Part shown: positions 32,586 to 41,947 of the stretch, in pieces
Layout: each line of letters opens with the position of its first letter
Numbering within the stretch: the first letter of the stretch is position 1
Source of the DNA: Anaerolineae bacterium
GTDB taxonomy: Bacteria > Chloroflexota > Anaerolineae > Aggregatilineales > J027
Direction of reading: 5' to 3'
NCBI GenBank assembly: GCA_021463865.1
Contig: JAJTXY010000024.1
Location: 1-58,139 of the forward strand
Length of the DNA stretch: 58,139 bases
Notes under the pieces: generated by a model
Databases searched by the model: none
What the model saw: only the letters and a program-made list of their open reading frames with translations
Told to the model about the DNA's origin: nothing
Position numbers and translations under genes: made by a program

Positions 32586-34680
32586 ATGAAAGGACTTTGG
32601 TCAGTAGCTTTTCTAGGGCCTCCACTGTATTCACAGGTGCATCACACACAAAATTTTGGCACACATAGACGGTGGGCAATCCATTTCGGCGGGTACGATG
32701 AGCCAGTAGTGTAGGTATGGCCTCCTCGCCTTGATCAGCCTCCGCTAAAGCCGTAACAACAGTGGGACGATAAGGTTTTTGTACGGTATCCAACAACTCA
32801 CGGGTCTGAGTTTCAGCCTGATCCCCAATAATTGCCACTTCAATCGGACGCCTAACCAGTAAATTTAATGCACTCAACGCCTTGCCAAATGCACTTGGAT
32901 ATTCACGCATCGCAGCGGCAATTTGATTCAGAACACCAACAGCGGCATCTTCATAGGCGGCCTTCCCTGTATAGGCTGCCAATTTGATCAAAGTGTAGGC
33001 CATCAAATTCGATCCAGCAGGTGTGGCGTTGTCCTGCATATTACGTGGTCGAGCGATTAATGCCTCATGGTCGTCGCTCGTATCAAAAAATCCACCAGCA
33101 GGGTCAGCGAAATGCACCAAGACATGGTCTGCTAAGCGTTCAGCCTGCTCAAACCAATACGGCTCAAAGGTTGTCTGATATAACTCAATCAGCCCCTCTA
33201 TAACACAGGCATAGTCTTCCAAATAGCCATTCAGCTTACTTTGACCCGCCCCATCTGCCATCCGTTTATAGGTACGATACAATCGCCCATCATCTATGCT
33301 TAACTCGGTTAGCAAAAACTGGGCATTCCGTTCCGCGATTTGCCAATAGCGATCATCGTCCAGCACCCGCGCCGCCTCCGCAAAGGCCGCCAGCATCATA
33401 CCATTCCATGCCGCCAGCATTTTTTCATCCCGCCCCGGCTTAATACGCTCCTCGCGGGCTATGAACAAACTGTCTTTGGCCTGCTGTACTGCCTGTCGCA
33501 GTTCCTCTACATCCATCCCCCCACTCGCCGCCGCGACATCCTCCAGCCGATGGGGGATATTCAAAATATTACGCCCCTCAAAATTGCCGCGCTGCGTCAC
33601 ATTAAAATACGCCAGCACCGGCCCAAGCTGTTCTGGTGACAACATCCCCCGTAACAATTCCTGTGCTTCGACTGACGACCAGATGAAAAATCGCCCCTCT
33701 TCGCCTTCGGAATCGGCATCTTGTGTGCTATAAAACCCGCCGGAGGGATCAAGCATTTCCCGTTCCACATAATTCAGAATTTCGCGGGTGATTTGGGCAA
33801 AAAATTCATCCCCTGTTACCTGATAGGCATGTAAATACACTCGTGCGAGTTGGGCATTGTCATAGAGCATTTTTTCAAAGTGGGGCACAAGCCATTTTTC
33901 ATCCACGCTGTAGCGATGAAAACCCCCGCCTAACTGGTCATACATGCCCCCATGTGCCATCTTGCGTAGCGTAAACAAAACTACCCTTAGAATTTCTTCA
34001 TCAGTGGAATGGGCATGATATTGCAGCAAGTAGTCCAATGTCATCGGCTGTGGGAATTTTGGCTGACCGCGATGCAAGCCCCCATAAATCGGGTCAGCTT
34101 GGGCAATCAGTTTTTGGGCGGCATGGGTAAGCAAATCACCGTCGAGTTCGATGCCACCTTTTTCTTTGGATAGGGCCAAGCCAACCCGCTGCAATGAATG
34201 GGTGACTTCGTTCGCTGCATCCTCCAACTGCCCCCGCCGATTTTGGTATGCTTCTGACGCCGCCAATAAGACTTGTCGAAAACTGGGCATCCCGTAACGT
34301 GGCTCCGGTGGAAAATAGGTCCCTGCATGAAAAGGCCGTCCATCTGGCGTCATGAACACCGTCATGGGCCACCCGCCGTGTCCACCTGTAAACATCAAGG
34401 TCGCCTGCATATATATGTCATCTACATCGGGGCGTTCTTCCCGATCTACCTTGATGTTGACAAAGAGCCGATTCATCACATCTGCCGTTTCTTCATCCTC
34501 AAAACTTTCATGTTCCATGACATGGCACCAATGGCAGGCGGAATAGCCAATGCTCAATAAAATCGGTTTATCTTCGGCTCGTGCAGCAGCAAAGGCGTCT
34601 TCACCCCATGCGTACCAATCCACTGGGTTATCCGCATGTTGTAACAAATAGGGGCTGGTTTCATATTGCAGGCGATTCAT
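32584..34680 (-). CDS. YyaL/SSP411-type thioredoxin-domain protein (DUF255)
   Basis: The ATG at 34680 follows AAGGATGTGGG. Nine extra residues from an upstream start are atypical. The 698-aa protein opens with the DUF255 thioredoxin-like domain: [21 protein letters not shown] and [18 protein letters not shown] (about 42-60), with a CxxC pair, then [24 protein letters not shown]. The remaining 500 residues form an alpha/alpha-toroid like glycosidases ([44 protein letters not shown]). It ends with a [14 protein letters not shown] motif adding two cysteines. The biochemical role is not known. It is a housekeeping-type gene found in many phyla. Confidence 0.92.
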   Translation of the reverse strand: MNRLQYETSPYLLQHADNPVDWYAWGEDAFAAARAEDKPILLSIGYSACHWCHVMEHESFEDEETADVMNRLFVNIKVDREERPDVDDIYMQATLMFTGGHGGWPMTVFMTPDGRPFHAGTYFPPEPRYGMPSFRQVLLAASEAYQNRRGQLEDAANEVTHSLQRVGLALSKEKGGIELDGDLLTHAAQKLIAQADPIYGGLHRGQPKFPQPMTLDYLLQYHAHSTDEEILRVVLFTLRKMAHGGMYDQLGGGFHRYSVDEKWLVPHFEKMLYDNAQLARVYLHAYQVTGDEFFAQITREILNYVEREMLDPSGGFYSTQDADSEGEEGRFFIWSSVEAQELLRGMLSPEQLGPVLAYFNVTQRGNFEGRNILNIPHRLEDVAAASGGMDVEELRQAVQQAKDSLFIAREERIKPGRDEKMLAAWNGMMLAAFAEAARVLDDDRYWQIAERNAQFLLTELSIDDGRLYRTYKRMADGAGQSKLNGYLEDYACVIEGLIELYQTTFEPYWFEQAERLADHVLVHFADPAGGFFDTSDDHEALIARPRNMQDNATPAGSNLMAYTLIKLAAYTGKAAYEDAAVGVLNQIAAAMREYPSAFGKALSALNLLVRRPIEVAIIGDQAETQTRELLDTVQKPYRPTVVTALAEADQGEEAIPTLLAHRTRRNGLPTVYVCQNFVCDAPVNTVEALEKLLTKVLS

Positions 34681-34754
34681 CCCACATCCTTTTTTAGAAT
34701 TTTGCAAACGTTCATTGATTTTATTCGGTCAGGCAAGCGGCGTCAAAAGAAAAA

Positions 34755-34783
34755 TTGTCGAGAGCGCCTACTTAAACGATAAT
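34755..34783 (+). promoter_or_regulatory. Promoter for the SH3b/M23 gene run
   Basis: TTGTCG (34755-34760), 17 nt, then GATAAT (34778-34783), about 50 nt before the start at 34836. It probably drives the run of genes up to 40757. Confidence 0.55.
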
Positions 34784-34835
34784 AGTAAAATACATTCTCG
34801 CTGTTGGGCGGATTGGAACCAAAGGAGTGCTATTA

Positions 34836-36488
34836 ATGCCGACCCCTTTTGATAAACGAATATTTTGGATTCATTGGAGTGGCAGTGCTGTTGGCGAAAA
34901 TACCATTGAGGAGCTAGTCGAAACCGTCAAGCAGTACAGTCCCAATGTGGCGGGCATCGCCATCAAAACCAGCGATGGGGAGGATTGGCAGGCACGGTAT
35001 GACGACAAAGCCGCTATGGAAATCAAAGGCCCAGATGATATTTTGAAATGGACAAAGGCCCTTGCGCGGCGCGGTCTGCAAACCTATCTATGGCATGTGG
35101 TACGTGGGCGCAATGTTCAAGGCGAGATCAACGTCGTGACGGCGGCCTGTCGTGTGCCGGGGGTGCGGGCCATGATTTTGGACGTGGAAGATGGGGCACT
35201 CTATTTCGGTGGGCAATCAGCAGCCACAGCACGGGCGTTGGCTTCGGGAATCAAAGCAGGTGCGCCTCCCGGTTTCCATCTTGCCCTCAATTTTGATGCA
35301 CGTGGCAACCACCCGGCTAATATCCATATCAATGAATGGCTGCCCAATATCCAAAGCCTGCATCCAATGGTCTATCATTGGCACTTTAGTGAAGGCACAC
35401 GCGGCCCAACCACCTATATTGAAGAGGCCATGCGGGTCTGCAAGCAGTGGAATATGCCCGTTGTACCGATGCTACAAGCCTATCCTGATCCCAGCAGTGG
35501 TACCCGCGTCCCTGAAGATGATGTATTGACGGCTGGTATCTACTCATTTCAAAAAGGAGCAACGGGGATTAGTTATTTTCGGTTGGGCACGGCAGGTACA
35601 GCCGAATTTCGTGCCGTCAGCAAAATCAATCCCAATAATATCCCGCCGGATGGTCTGCCGCCTGATACCCAAAAGCGCGTATTTCAGGTGGTTACGCCTG
35701 CCCTCAACGTTCGCACCGAACCCAGTACCGAGGCAAAAACATTGCTCCCGTCCGAACAACTTCGCATGGGTGAACGGGTGGAAGCCATTGCCACGTCGCG
35801 CACCGAACGGGTCGGCTTTGTATGGTGGCAGCATCGCACAGGCTGGTCAGCCGAACGCAATTTATCCACCGGAGAAGTCTTGATGGCGGACATCAATCAG
35901 GGTTTACCAGCCCCCGCCTTTGTTTTCCAGCGCCTGCCACTCGACCTGAATACGATGAGATGGTTCTATTATTATGGCAATACTGTCTTTGCTTTTCTCT
36001 ACGGGCGGGCCAACAACTACCCCGGCTACAGTCAGGGCTTGCACGGTGGTCTCGATTTCGGGCATCCCGGCGGCGCTCCGGTTTATGCAGGTGTCAATGG
36101 TATTTTCGATTACAGTGGCAGCGAACGTGCTTTCGGCCCCAACCGGGTAGATGTGATTGTCGGCAACCATTTAATCATTTATGGGCATGTCGCCAACCCG
36201 ATTAGACTCGCTCGCGGCACGCCTGTCACCCCAGATACGATTGTCGGCTATATTGACAATGGGGCAAAACACATGCACCTTGAAATCCGCTATGACAAGT
36301 CCAATCAGAATTTGATTCTGAATCCACTGACCTATATGACGAATCAGATGTTTAACGAACTCAACACAAAATTCCCACCCGTCGGCGATTATGCCTTCTA
36401 CCGCAGTTCACGCTGGGAACGTTGGTTGACTCCTTTCGATCAACCCACTATTGTGCGTGGTGGGCCGGTGATTGGGCCAACGGCATAA
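34836..36488 (+). CDS. Glycosidase-like barrel / SH3b / M23 peptidase fusion
   Basis: The ATG at 34836 has AAAGGAG 8 nt upstream. The GTG at 34827 overlaps that site. The 550-aa protein has three parts. A TIM-barrel-like region (about 1-265) contains RIFWIHWSGSA, MILDVEDGALYFGG and LALNFDARGNHP. An SH3b domain (about 280-345) contains TPALNVRTEPSTEAKTLLP. An M23 LytM-type domain follows at about 395-490. Its zinc ligands are all visible: HGGLDFGHPGG (HxxxD), LIIYGH and HMHLEIR (HxH). So it could be both a glycan hydrolase and a peptidoglycan endopeptidase. No signal peptide is evident, which is odd for a wall enzyme. It may be released by lysis or exported another way. Confidence 0.82.
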   Translation: MPTPFDKRIFWIHWSGSAVGENTIEELVETVKQYSPNVAGIAIKTSDGEDWQARYDDKAAMEIKGPDDILKWTKALARRGLQTYLWHVVRGRNVQGEINVVTAACRVPGVRAMILDVEDGALYFGGQSAATARALASGIKAGAPPGFHLALNFDARGNHPANIHINEWLPNIQSLHPMVYHWHFSEGTRGPTTYIEEAMRVCKQWNMPVVPMLQAYPDPSSGTRVPEDDVLTAGIYSFQKGATGISYFRLGTAGTAEFRAVSKINPNNIPPDGLPPDTQKRVFQVVTPALNVRTEPSTEAKTLLPSEQLRMGERVEAIATSRTERVGFVWWQHRTGWSAERNLSTGEVLMADINQGLPAPAFVFQRLPLDLNTMRWFYYYGNTVFAFLYGRANNYPGYSQGLHGGLDFGHPGGAPVYAGVNGIFDYSGSERAFGPNRVDVIVGNHLIIYGHVANPIRLARGTPVTPDTIVGYIDNGAKHMHLEIRYDKSNQNLILNPLTYMTNQMFNELNTKFPPVGDYAFYRSSRWERWLTPFDQPTIVRGGPVIGPTA

Positions 36489-36499
36489 AGGGTTCTATC

Positions 36500-37759
36500 A
36501 TGAGAAAGTGTCTTTGTTTTGTCCTAGTTATTTGCATAATGGTGTTGGGGGGCACAGTTCCCTCCACTCAAGCTCAAGATGGCCCATTGCCCCCGCTGAC
36601 CCAAATGATCACTCTGCAAAGCGAAGTTGGCAAAATGACCATGCAGTTTCCATTTGGCTGGCGTGCTGGCAACCCCTATGAGATAGAGGCAACCTATATT
36701 GAGGTAGATAATGGCACGGCGACTGTCCCCGCGACAGCCGTAATTGAGGTGATTATCGCCCCATTTGATTCCCTGCCATTTGAATTTGACACCCATACTG
36801 ACAACCCCGCCGAGGCCTACTTTTCCGCCTTCAGTCGTCAGCGTCTCCAAGATCGTTATGGGGTCTATGGTCGAGTCATCCCGGCGCGGTTTGGCCCAAG
36901 TCTTGACCCTTATAATGGCGCGATGATGATGACGCTTGAACGACCCGGCAGTAGCCCATACCTGTATGATGAGCGTGTCATCGGCCTCGGTGTAGGGATT
37001 GCTGTCTCCGAGAATACCTTATTAATCCTATCGTTCCAAAGCCGCGTAGAAGATTTTGAGGGCTGGCGTAATACATGGATCGCTATGTTGGATACCCTTA
37101 CGTGGAATGATATTCCATTGTTGAATACGACCAGCCTCGAACGTACCACTAATCTTGAAGACTCCATCACGATGGAGGGCCTCTATAGCACACTATTTCC
37201 CGACAACGCTGCTGGCAATGTCTCTACGTTAGCTGTGCCCATTGTCATCACGACGCCAAACCACAGCCTCAGCTTGTTTCCACCCAATGGCTGGCAGCAC
37301 ACAACCGACGATGGAATTTCCAACCCCATCGTTTTAAGCCCCATCGAGTCAACGACTACTTTTGCGGCCATTCGCTGGATTCGAGCTGGAACAGGGTATG
37401 GCGGGTTGGTCATCCATGATGAATCGCTGGCAGCGGCCCGTCTGTTGATGGGTGCAGCGTTGGTTCAAGAAATTACAGTCAACCTACGGGGTGGCGTCAC
37501 GCAAGCCACCACTTTTGACTGGGATGGGTATGCTGCCGCCGCCGTTGCTTATCAATTTACCAGTAGCATCCCCAACATTCGGTACCTTATCGCGCTACCA
37601 GAAGATGGCTTTCTCGAAATTACCTTACAGGCTTTACCTACGGAATGGGTACAAGTAGGCATCGCTTTCGACGGTTTACTCACCAGTTTGACCCTTGATG
37701 GTGTATTATTGGACTCGGAGGCGGCTCGTGAAGTCCGCCGAGAATTCAGTGTTCAATGA
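36500..37759 (+). CDS. Secreted protein of unknown function (419 aa)
   Basis: The ATG at 36500 follows AAAGGGTTCTATC and opens a signal peptide (MRKCLCFVLVICIMVLGG, cut near AQ-DGPLP). Two similar beta-rich halves are visible. Each begins with a strand like MTMQFPFGWRAG (about 45) or LSLFPPNGWQHT (about 255) and ends with an ITLQAL/LILSFQ strand then a W-V-A-type helix (WRNTWIAMLDTLTW; WVQVGIAFDGLLTSLTL). This suggests an internal duplication of a PsbP/Mog1-like fold. No catalytic motif is seen. It lies 11 nt after the M23 gene and 12 nt before the zinc-ribbon gene, so one operon is likely. Confidence 0.75.
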   Translation: MRKCLCFVLVICIMVLGGTVPSTQAQDGPLPPLTQMITLQSEVGKMTMQFPFGWRAGNPYEIEATYIEVDNGTATVPATAVIEVIIAPFDSLPFEFDTHTDNPAEAYFSAFSRQRLQDRYGVYGRVIPARFGPSLDPYNGAMMMTLERPGSSPYLYDERVIGLGVGIAVSENTLLILSFQSRVEDFEGWRNTWIAMLDTLTWNDIPLLNTTSLERTTNLEDSITMEGLYSTLFPDNAAGNVSTLAVPIVITTPNHSLSLFPPNGWQHTTDDGISNPIVLSPIESTTTFAAIRWIRAGTGYGGLVIHDESLAAARLLMGAALVQEITVNLRGGVTQATTFDWDGYAAAAVAYQFTSSIPNIRYLIALPEDGFLEITLQALPTEWVQVGIAFDGLLTSLTLDGVLLDSEAAREVRREFSVQ

Positions 37760-37771
37760 GGTCAATTCAAG

Positions 37772-38623
37772 TTGTCTGTAATGCTTTGTCCACACTGCGG
37801 CGCCAACCGCGAGGGCATGAATGACCAGCAACCGTGCTGGCGCTGCAAAAAACTACCCTATTCGACTGTTGCCCAACCCGCCCATTCAGCAGCCGGATAC
37901 CCCCAATATCCGACTGCGACTGCTTCACTCTACCCGTCCTATGCCAATCTGCCAAAAGAGAAAAGCAGCAGTTCCTGTCTTGTGATAAGTGGCGCTGCGC
38001 TGGCAATGGCTTTACTGATGGGAGTGGTCGCGTTTTTGGTGATGACCTTGCTCAATAATGACGACAACACTCCTGCCACTCCCGATGGGGTAGCGGTTGT
38101 CCAATCCAACGAAACCCTACCTGCCCTGCCGCAAGTCGGCACCCCACTACCAACCAATACCACTTTCTCTAATGGTGGTGAAGCGGGTGGTGTTATTCCA
38201 CCTGCCGCGAGTCCACAAGTCGCCATCGGCTCGCTTGCCGAGACATCAGCGGCTCAACAAGCTCCCGTCGCCACGTTAACTTTTACCCCACTACCCACCC
38301 CAACATTTGCCCCCACTTTCACTTTAGCGGGAAATACAAGTGCTGGGATTGATCCTGCCAGTATCGCCTGCCCCGGTTCCCCTGCCACCCGCCTGAGTCT
38401 TAATCGGCAGGCCACTGTCATTTACAACCCCTCAGTGAGAATGCGCTCTGATCCCGGCCTTGAGGCTCAAATTTTGCAAGAGGTCACCTATGGGACAACC
38501 GTGAGCATTACGGGCGGGCCAGCTTGTGTATCAGATCTGCTGTGGTGGCAAGTCCAACTCAACAGTACCGTCGGTTGGATTGCGGAAGGTCAAGCAGGAG
38601 CGTATTATTTGGAACCACGCTAA
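37772..38623 (+). CDS. Membrane-anchored zinc-ribbon and SH3b protein
   Basis: The 283-aa protein starts with a cytoplasmic zinc ribbon, C6-x2-C9 and C22-x2-C25 (CPHCGANR; QPCWRCKK). A Pro/Tyr linker and one membrane helix (about 69-94, LVISGAALAMALLMGVVAFLVM) follow, then a long Thr/Pro/Ser stretch outside and a C-terminal SH3b domain (about 205-280, VIYNPSVRMRSDPGLEAQILQEV; WWQVQLNSTVGWIAEG). It could link the wall to a cytoplasmic partner. The TTG at 37772 follows GAGG by about 10 nt. An ATG at 37781 is the alternative. Confidence 0.75.
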   Translation: MSVMLCPHCGANREGMNDQQPCWRCKKLPYSTVAQPAHSAAGYPQYPTATASLYPSYANLPKEKSSSSCLVISGAALAMALLMGVVAFLVMTLLNNDDNTPATPDGVAVVQSNETLPALPQVGTPLPTNTTFSNGGEAGGVIPPAASPQVAIGSLAETSAAQQAPVATLTFTPLPTPTFAPTFTLAGNTSAGIDPASIACPGSPATRLSLNRQATVIYNPSVRMRSDPGLEAQILQEVTYGTTVSITGGPACVSDLLWWQVQLNSTVGWIAEGQAGAYYLEPR

Positions 38624-38648
38624 TCTGTCACCGTAAGGAGAAATTTCT

Positions 38649-40757
38649 GTGGAATCATCGCCACGAACCTCTGTCCGTGTAATTGCTGGCACATTGTTCT
38701 GGTTATTGCTGGCGATGTTTCTCTACTACTGGGTACACAAACCCGTCACTCCAGTTTTTGTCAAAGCCTTTGGCGGCGGGATTCTTGACCTGCTTACCGT
38801 GTCTGTGTTGGTCGTGGTAAGCGCTGGTTTAGGCCGCACGTTGATCCGCTATATCGTCCCCACCTATTCCAGTATTCTGTCCCAACCAGAGCAACTGGCT
38901 GGTGAGGCACTTTTGGGGTTAGGTGTCCTCAGCATTTTGATTTTTGCTATCGGCCTCATCTGGTTGCACGCGGTTTCGCTGGTGTTGGTACTGGTGGTGA
39001 TTGGATTTTTCACCCGCGAAAATCTGGGTGGGTGGTTCTATCATATCTATCTTTGGATGGATACCTCCCGTCCCAAAAATCGCCTTGACCGCTGGTTGCT
39101 GATTTTTATTGCCTTCAGCCTTGTGCTTGGCTTGATTATGGCCCTAGCTCCCCCCACCAAATTTGACTCCTTGACCTATCATCTGGTCGGTCCCAAGCTG
39201 TGGGTTGAAAATGGGCGATTTGAAAGCCTACCGGGAAATCATTTCTTCGGCTTTCCTCAGCTTGTCCATACCCTATTTGCTGGTGAAATGGCCCTCACCT
39301 TTGGGCGTTTGACAGGCGGCGCGGTCATTCATTGGGTATTTGGTGTGCTATCACTCGTGGCGGTGGGCGGCTATGGGTGGCGACGATTTTCGCCGCGTGT
39401 CGGCATTTTGGCAGCGGCGATTCTGCTCGCAGCCCCCTCAATTTGGCTGCAACTGAGTTGGCCTTATGTAGACCTGCCACCCATCGGTTTTGCCATGTTC
39501 ATGTTCATTGCACTCGAACAATGGCGCGAACGTGATTTTGATACTCGCTGGCTGATACTGGCTGCCGTGTTTATTGGCTTTGCTATGTCGGTTAAGTATC
39601 CATTGGTTTGTTTGGGTGTCGCAGCAGGCCTGTATATCTTGCTGTACGGCAAAAAATCGCGTTGGCTACACGATGGCATGGTGTTGATTGGGGTTGCCTC
39701 GCTCATATTGGCCCCTTGGTTGCTGCGAAATCTATTTTTTTACGATAACCCGCTTTATCCCTTTGGCCCAACGGTCGGTGAGTGGGACAGCCTCGCCAAT
39801 GAGTGGTACACCAATTCCGAGATGGCCCTGATGCGTGATCTACCCGGTTTCTATTGGGGCACACCGATCATGTCCACCGTTTTTGGTATCGAGGGTGCGG
39901 GGGGGTTCGCTGCCACAATCGGCCCATTTTTCCTACTACTAATCCCTCTATTGACTCTCTCTTGGAAAAAACTTGACCCCAAATGGCGACAAAGCCTTAA
40001 AAGCATGGCGGTGATTATCGCCTGTATATTCATCTTTTGGATGGCCTCTGCTGCGACCAGTGTCTATGGCGCTCAAACTCGCCTGTGGTATGCTATGTTC
40101 CCCCTACTGGCCCTGATCGCCGCTGTTGGTTTTGACGGTCTACGTCATCTCCCCACCAAACCCGTTGATCTGCGTTTTGTAATCCAAGCTCTTGTCGTAC
40201 TCATTTTTACTTTCACCGCCGTAGATTATGTACGCGGCGTCCGTCCCGAAAATGATCGCATCGAAGGTACAACCCTTGTCAGCCATTTCCTCGACAGCCG
40301 CGCCCTCGACTATTTAACTGGGGTCATTTCCAAAAACGAGTATTTGGATGAAAACCTCGGCTGGCATATTGAAGCCATGCGTCAGGTCAACAAATTACCA
40401 GATGACTCGAAGGTGCTGTTTTTATGGGAGACCCGTTCGCTTTATTGCGATGAACCACGCATTGAATGTGTCGAAGATTGGATTTTGCTGCGCTGGTGGT
40501 ATGACCGCCGCACCATTGATAAACAAAATGGCTCGTTTGCCAGCGCCGAAGCTATTCTCAATGCGTGGCGCGAACGCGGTATCACACACATTCTGGTTTG
40601 GGAAGCCGGACGCGATTTTGAATTTGACGATAATCGTAAAATCACAGCCGATGACCAAGCCGAATGGGCCAAAGTTCCCCCGCTGTTGGAAATTATCTGG
40701 CAGGCAGAGGATGAATATTCCCTATACGTCCTGAGTTGGAACAAGACACAGGAGTGA
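38649..40757 (+). CDS. GT-C type polytopic membrane protein (GT39-like)
   Basis: The 702-aa protein has about 12 membrane helices, from LFWLLLAMFLYYWV (about 15) to the helix near residue 520. The first extracytoplasmic loop carries PPTKFDSLTYHLVGPKLWVENGRF (about 170-195), a D-x-x-x-Y-H arrangement like the catalytic loop of GT-C glycosyltransferases. SWPYVDLPPIGFAMFMFIALE and LAPWLLRNLFFYDNPLYPFG are further family-like stretches. The C-terminal 170 residues form an outside domain. It would transfer sugar from a polyprenyl-phosphate donor to lipids or proteins outside the membrane. GTG at 38649 follows AAGGAG. Confidence 0.8.
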   Translation: MESSPRTSVRVIAGTLFWLLLAMFLYYWVHKPVTPVFVKAFGGGILDLLTVSVLVVVSAGLGRTLIRYIVPTYSSILSQPEQLAGEALLGLGVLSILIFAIGLIWLHAVSLVLVLVVIGFFTRENLGGWFYHIYLWMDTSRPKNRLDRWLLIFIAFSLVLGLIMALAPPTKFDSLTYHLVGPKLWVENGRFESLPGNHFFGFPQLVHTLFAGEMALTFGRLTGGAVIHWVFGVLSLVAVGGYGWRRFSPRVGILAAAILLAAPSIWLQLSWPYVDLPPIGFAMFMFIALEQWRERDFDTRWLILAAVFIGFAMSVKYPLVCLGVAAGLYILLYGKKSRWLHDGMVLIGVASLILAPWLLRNLFFYDNPLYPFGPTVGEWDSLANEWYTNSEMALMRDLPGFYWGTPIMSTVFGIEGAGGFAATIGPFFLLLIPLLTLSWKKLDPKWRQSLKSMAVIIACIFIFWMASAATSVYGAQTRLWYAMFPLLALIAAVGFDGLRHLPTKPVDLRFVIQALVVLIFTFTAVDYVRGVRPENDRIEGTTLVSHFLDSRALDYLTGVISKNEYLDENLGWHIEAMRQVNKLPDDSKVLFLWETRSLYCDEPRIECVEDWILLRWWYDRRTIDKQNGSFASAEAILNAWRERGITHILVWEAGRDFEFDDNRKITADDQAEWAKVPPLLEIIWQAEDEYSLYVLSWNKTQE

Positions 40758-40769
40758 AATTCGGACAAA

Positions 40770-41828
40770 ATGACCATCTATGACTACGATATTGCATTCT
40801 CCTATGCTGGAGAAGATCGCATTTTTGTTGAGCCATTGGCGAATGCACTAAAACAACATGGCGTTCGGGTCTTTTATGATGTTTTTGAAAAATCGAATCT
40901 ATGGGGGAAAAACTTGTATTCGTATCTCTCAGAGTTATACCAAAATAAAGCTCGATTTTGCGTCATGATTTTGTCCCAACATTACGCCAATAAATTATGG
41001 ACTAATCACGAAAGACAAGCAGCCCAAGCCAGAGCATTTACTGAAAATGAAGAATACATACTCCCTATCCGCTTGGATAACACCGAAATTCCGGGCATTT
41101 TGCCAACTATTGCGTATCTTAATGCTCAAGATGAAAGCGTTGAAACTATTGTTGCCGCCATCCTAAGCAAATTGGGACAGCCTGTTGTGGGCAACCCTCA
41201 AACAAGAAATTTTCCTAACAGCATTTCTTGGGTTAATTCACAGCCCAAATTTATTGAATCTTTTTCAGTCATTGAAAATGACATATTTGCGGCTCAAAGC
41301 CGTATACTTGGAGGAACCCTATTAGTAGGTAAAGAAGAGAGTTGGGAAGGAAAACTTGTGGATGACAGCTACTTGCTAATCAACCATGAAAACCCACCTG
41401 ATGTGAAGTATTTTCATTTTCGCATCAACGATGAAAATCATGCCGAAGCAACATTTTCCCTCGATATCAAACTCAATCTATCTGCAAGCAAGACGGATTA
41501 TTCTGGGGCCGGACTCCTCTATCGCTTTAACCGCGACAAAAAATCTTATTACGCTTTTGTGCTCAAGGCTGATAACGTATTCTCTTTTTACAGGCGTGAC
41601 TCATCTGGTTTTAAAACCCTAGCCACCAGTAGATCTGATGCGATTCGGCTTGGTGCATACAACAATCTGACAATAATGAGTGAGGCACAACGATTTGGGC
41701 TGTATATCAATCGAGAGATCGTGAAAATTGTTGAAGATAAAGCCACCAACTCAGATCAGGGAACCGATATTGGAATTATAGCAATGAGTCTAGGCCTATT
41801 CTATTTTGACCATTTTATCCTCTACTAA
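40770..41828 (+). CDS. TIR-domain protein fused to a concanavalin-like domain
   Basis: The N-terminal TIR domain (about 4-135) is clear: YDYDIAFSYAGEDR on strand A, HGVRVFYDVFEKSNLWGKNL including the BB loop, and FCVMILSQHYANKLWTNHERQAA. In the last, W77 and Glu81 match the W-x3-E spacing of catalytic TIR NADases. EYILPIRLDNTEIPG follows. Residues about 155-352 resemble a concanavalin-like/LamG sandwich (GAGLLYRFNRDKKSYYAFVLK; FGLYINREIVKIVED; FYFDHFILY). There is no signal peptide. The gene is A+T-richer than its neighbours, has a weak ribosome site and lies 12 nt after the GT-C gene. It may be a ligand-triggered NAD-depleting defence effector. No partner gene is seen. Confidence 0.85.
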   Translation: MTIYDYDIAFSYAGEDRIFVEPLANALKQHGVRVFYDVFEKSNLWGKNLYSYLSELYQNKARFCVMILSQHYANKLWTNHERQAAQARAFTENEEYILPIRLDNTEIPGILPTIAYLNAQDESVETIVAAILSKLGQPVVGNPQTRNFPNSISWVNSQPKFIESFSVIENDIFAAQSRILGGTLLVGKEESWEGKLVDDSYLLINHENPPDVKYFHFRINDENHAEATFSLDIKLNLSASKTDYSGAGLLYRFNRDKKSYYAFVLKADNVFSFYRRDSSGFKTLATSRSDAIRLGAYNNLTIMSEAQRFGLYINREIVKIVEDKATNSDQGTDIGIIAMSLGLFYFDHFILY

Positions 41829-41866
41829 ATGCGTATGAGCTTAATCTAGCGGCAATATCTCAAGGG

Positions 41867-41896
41867 CTTGCACAAGAATTCTAAGAGACGTTATAC
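41867..41896 (+). promoter_or_regulatory. Promoter of the branched-chain amino-acid ABC operon
   Basis: TTGCAC (41867-41872), 18 nt, then TATACT (41891-41896), 52 nt before ATG 41948. Confidence 0.65.
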
Positions 41897-41947
41897 TGTA
41901 TTTCCATCCGTAAAAGAAAAATTTAGTAAATATATAAGGAAAAAACC

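Noticed and set aside
40770-41828. Thoeris, CBASS or TIR-SAVED defence system
   Set aside because: No ThsA/SIR2-like, cyclase or SAVED gene lies nearby. Only a lone TIR fusion can be supported.
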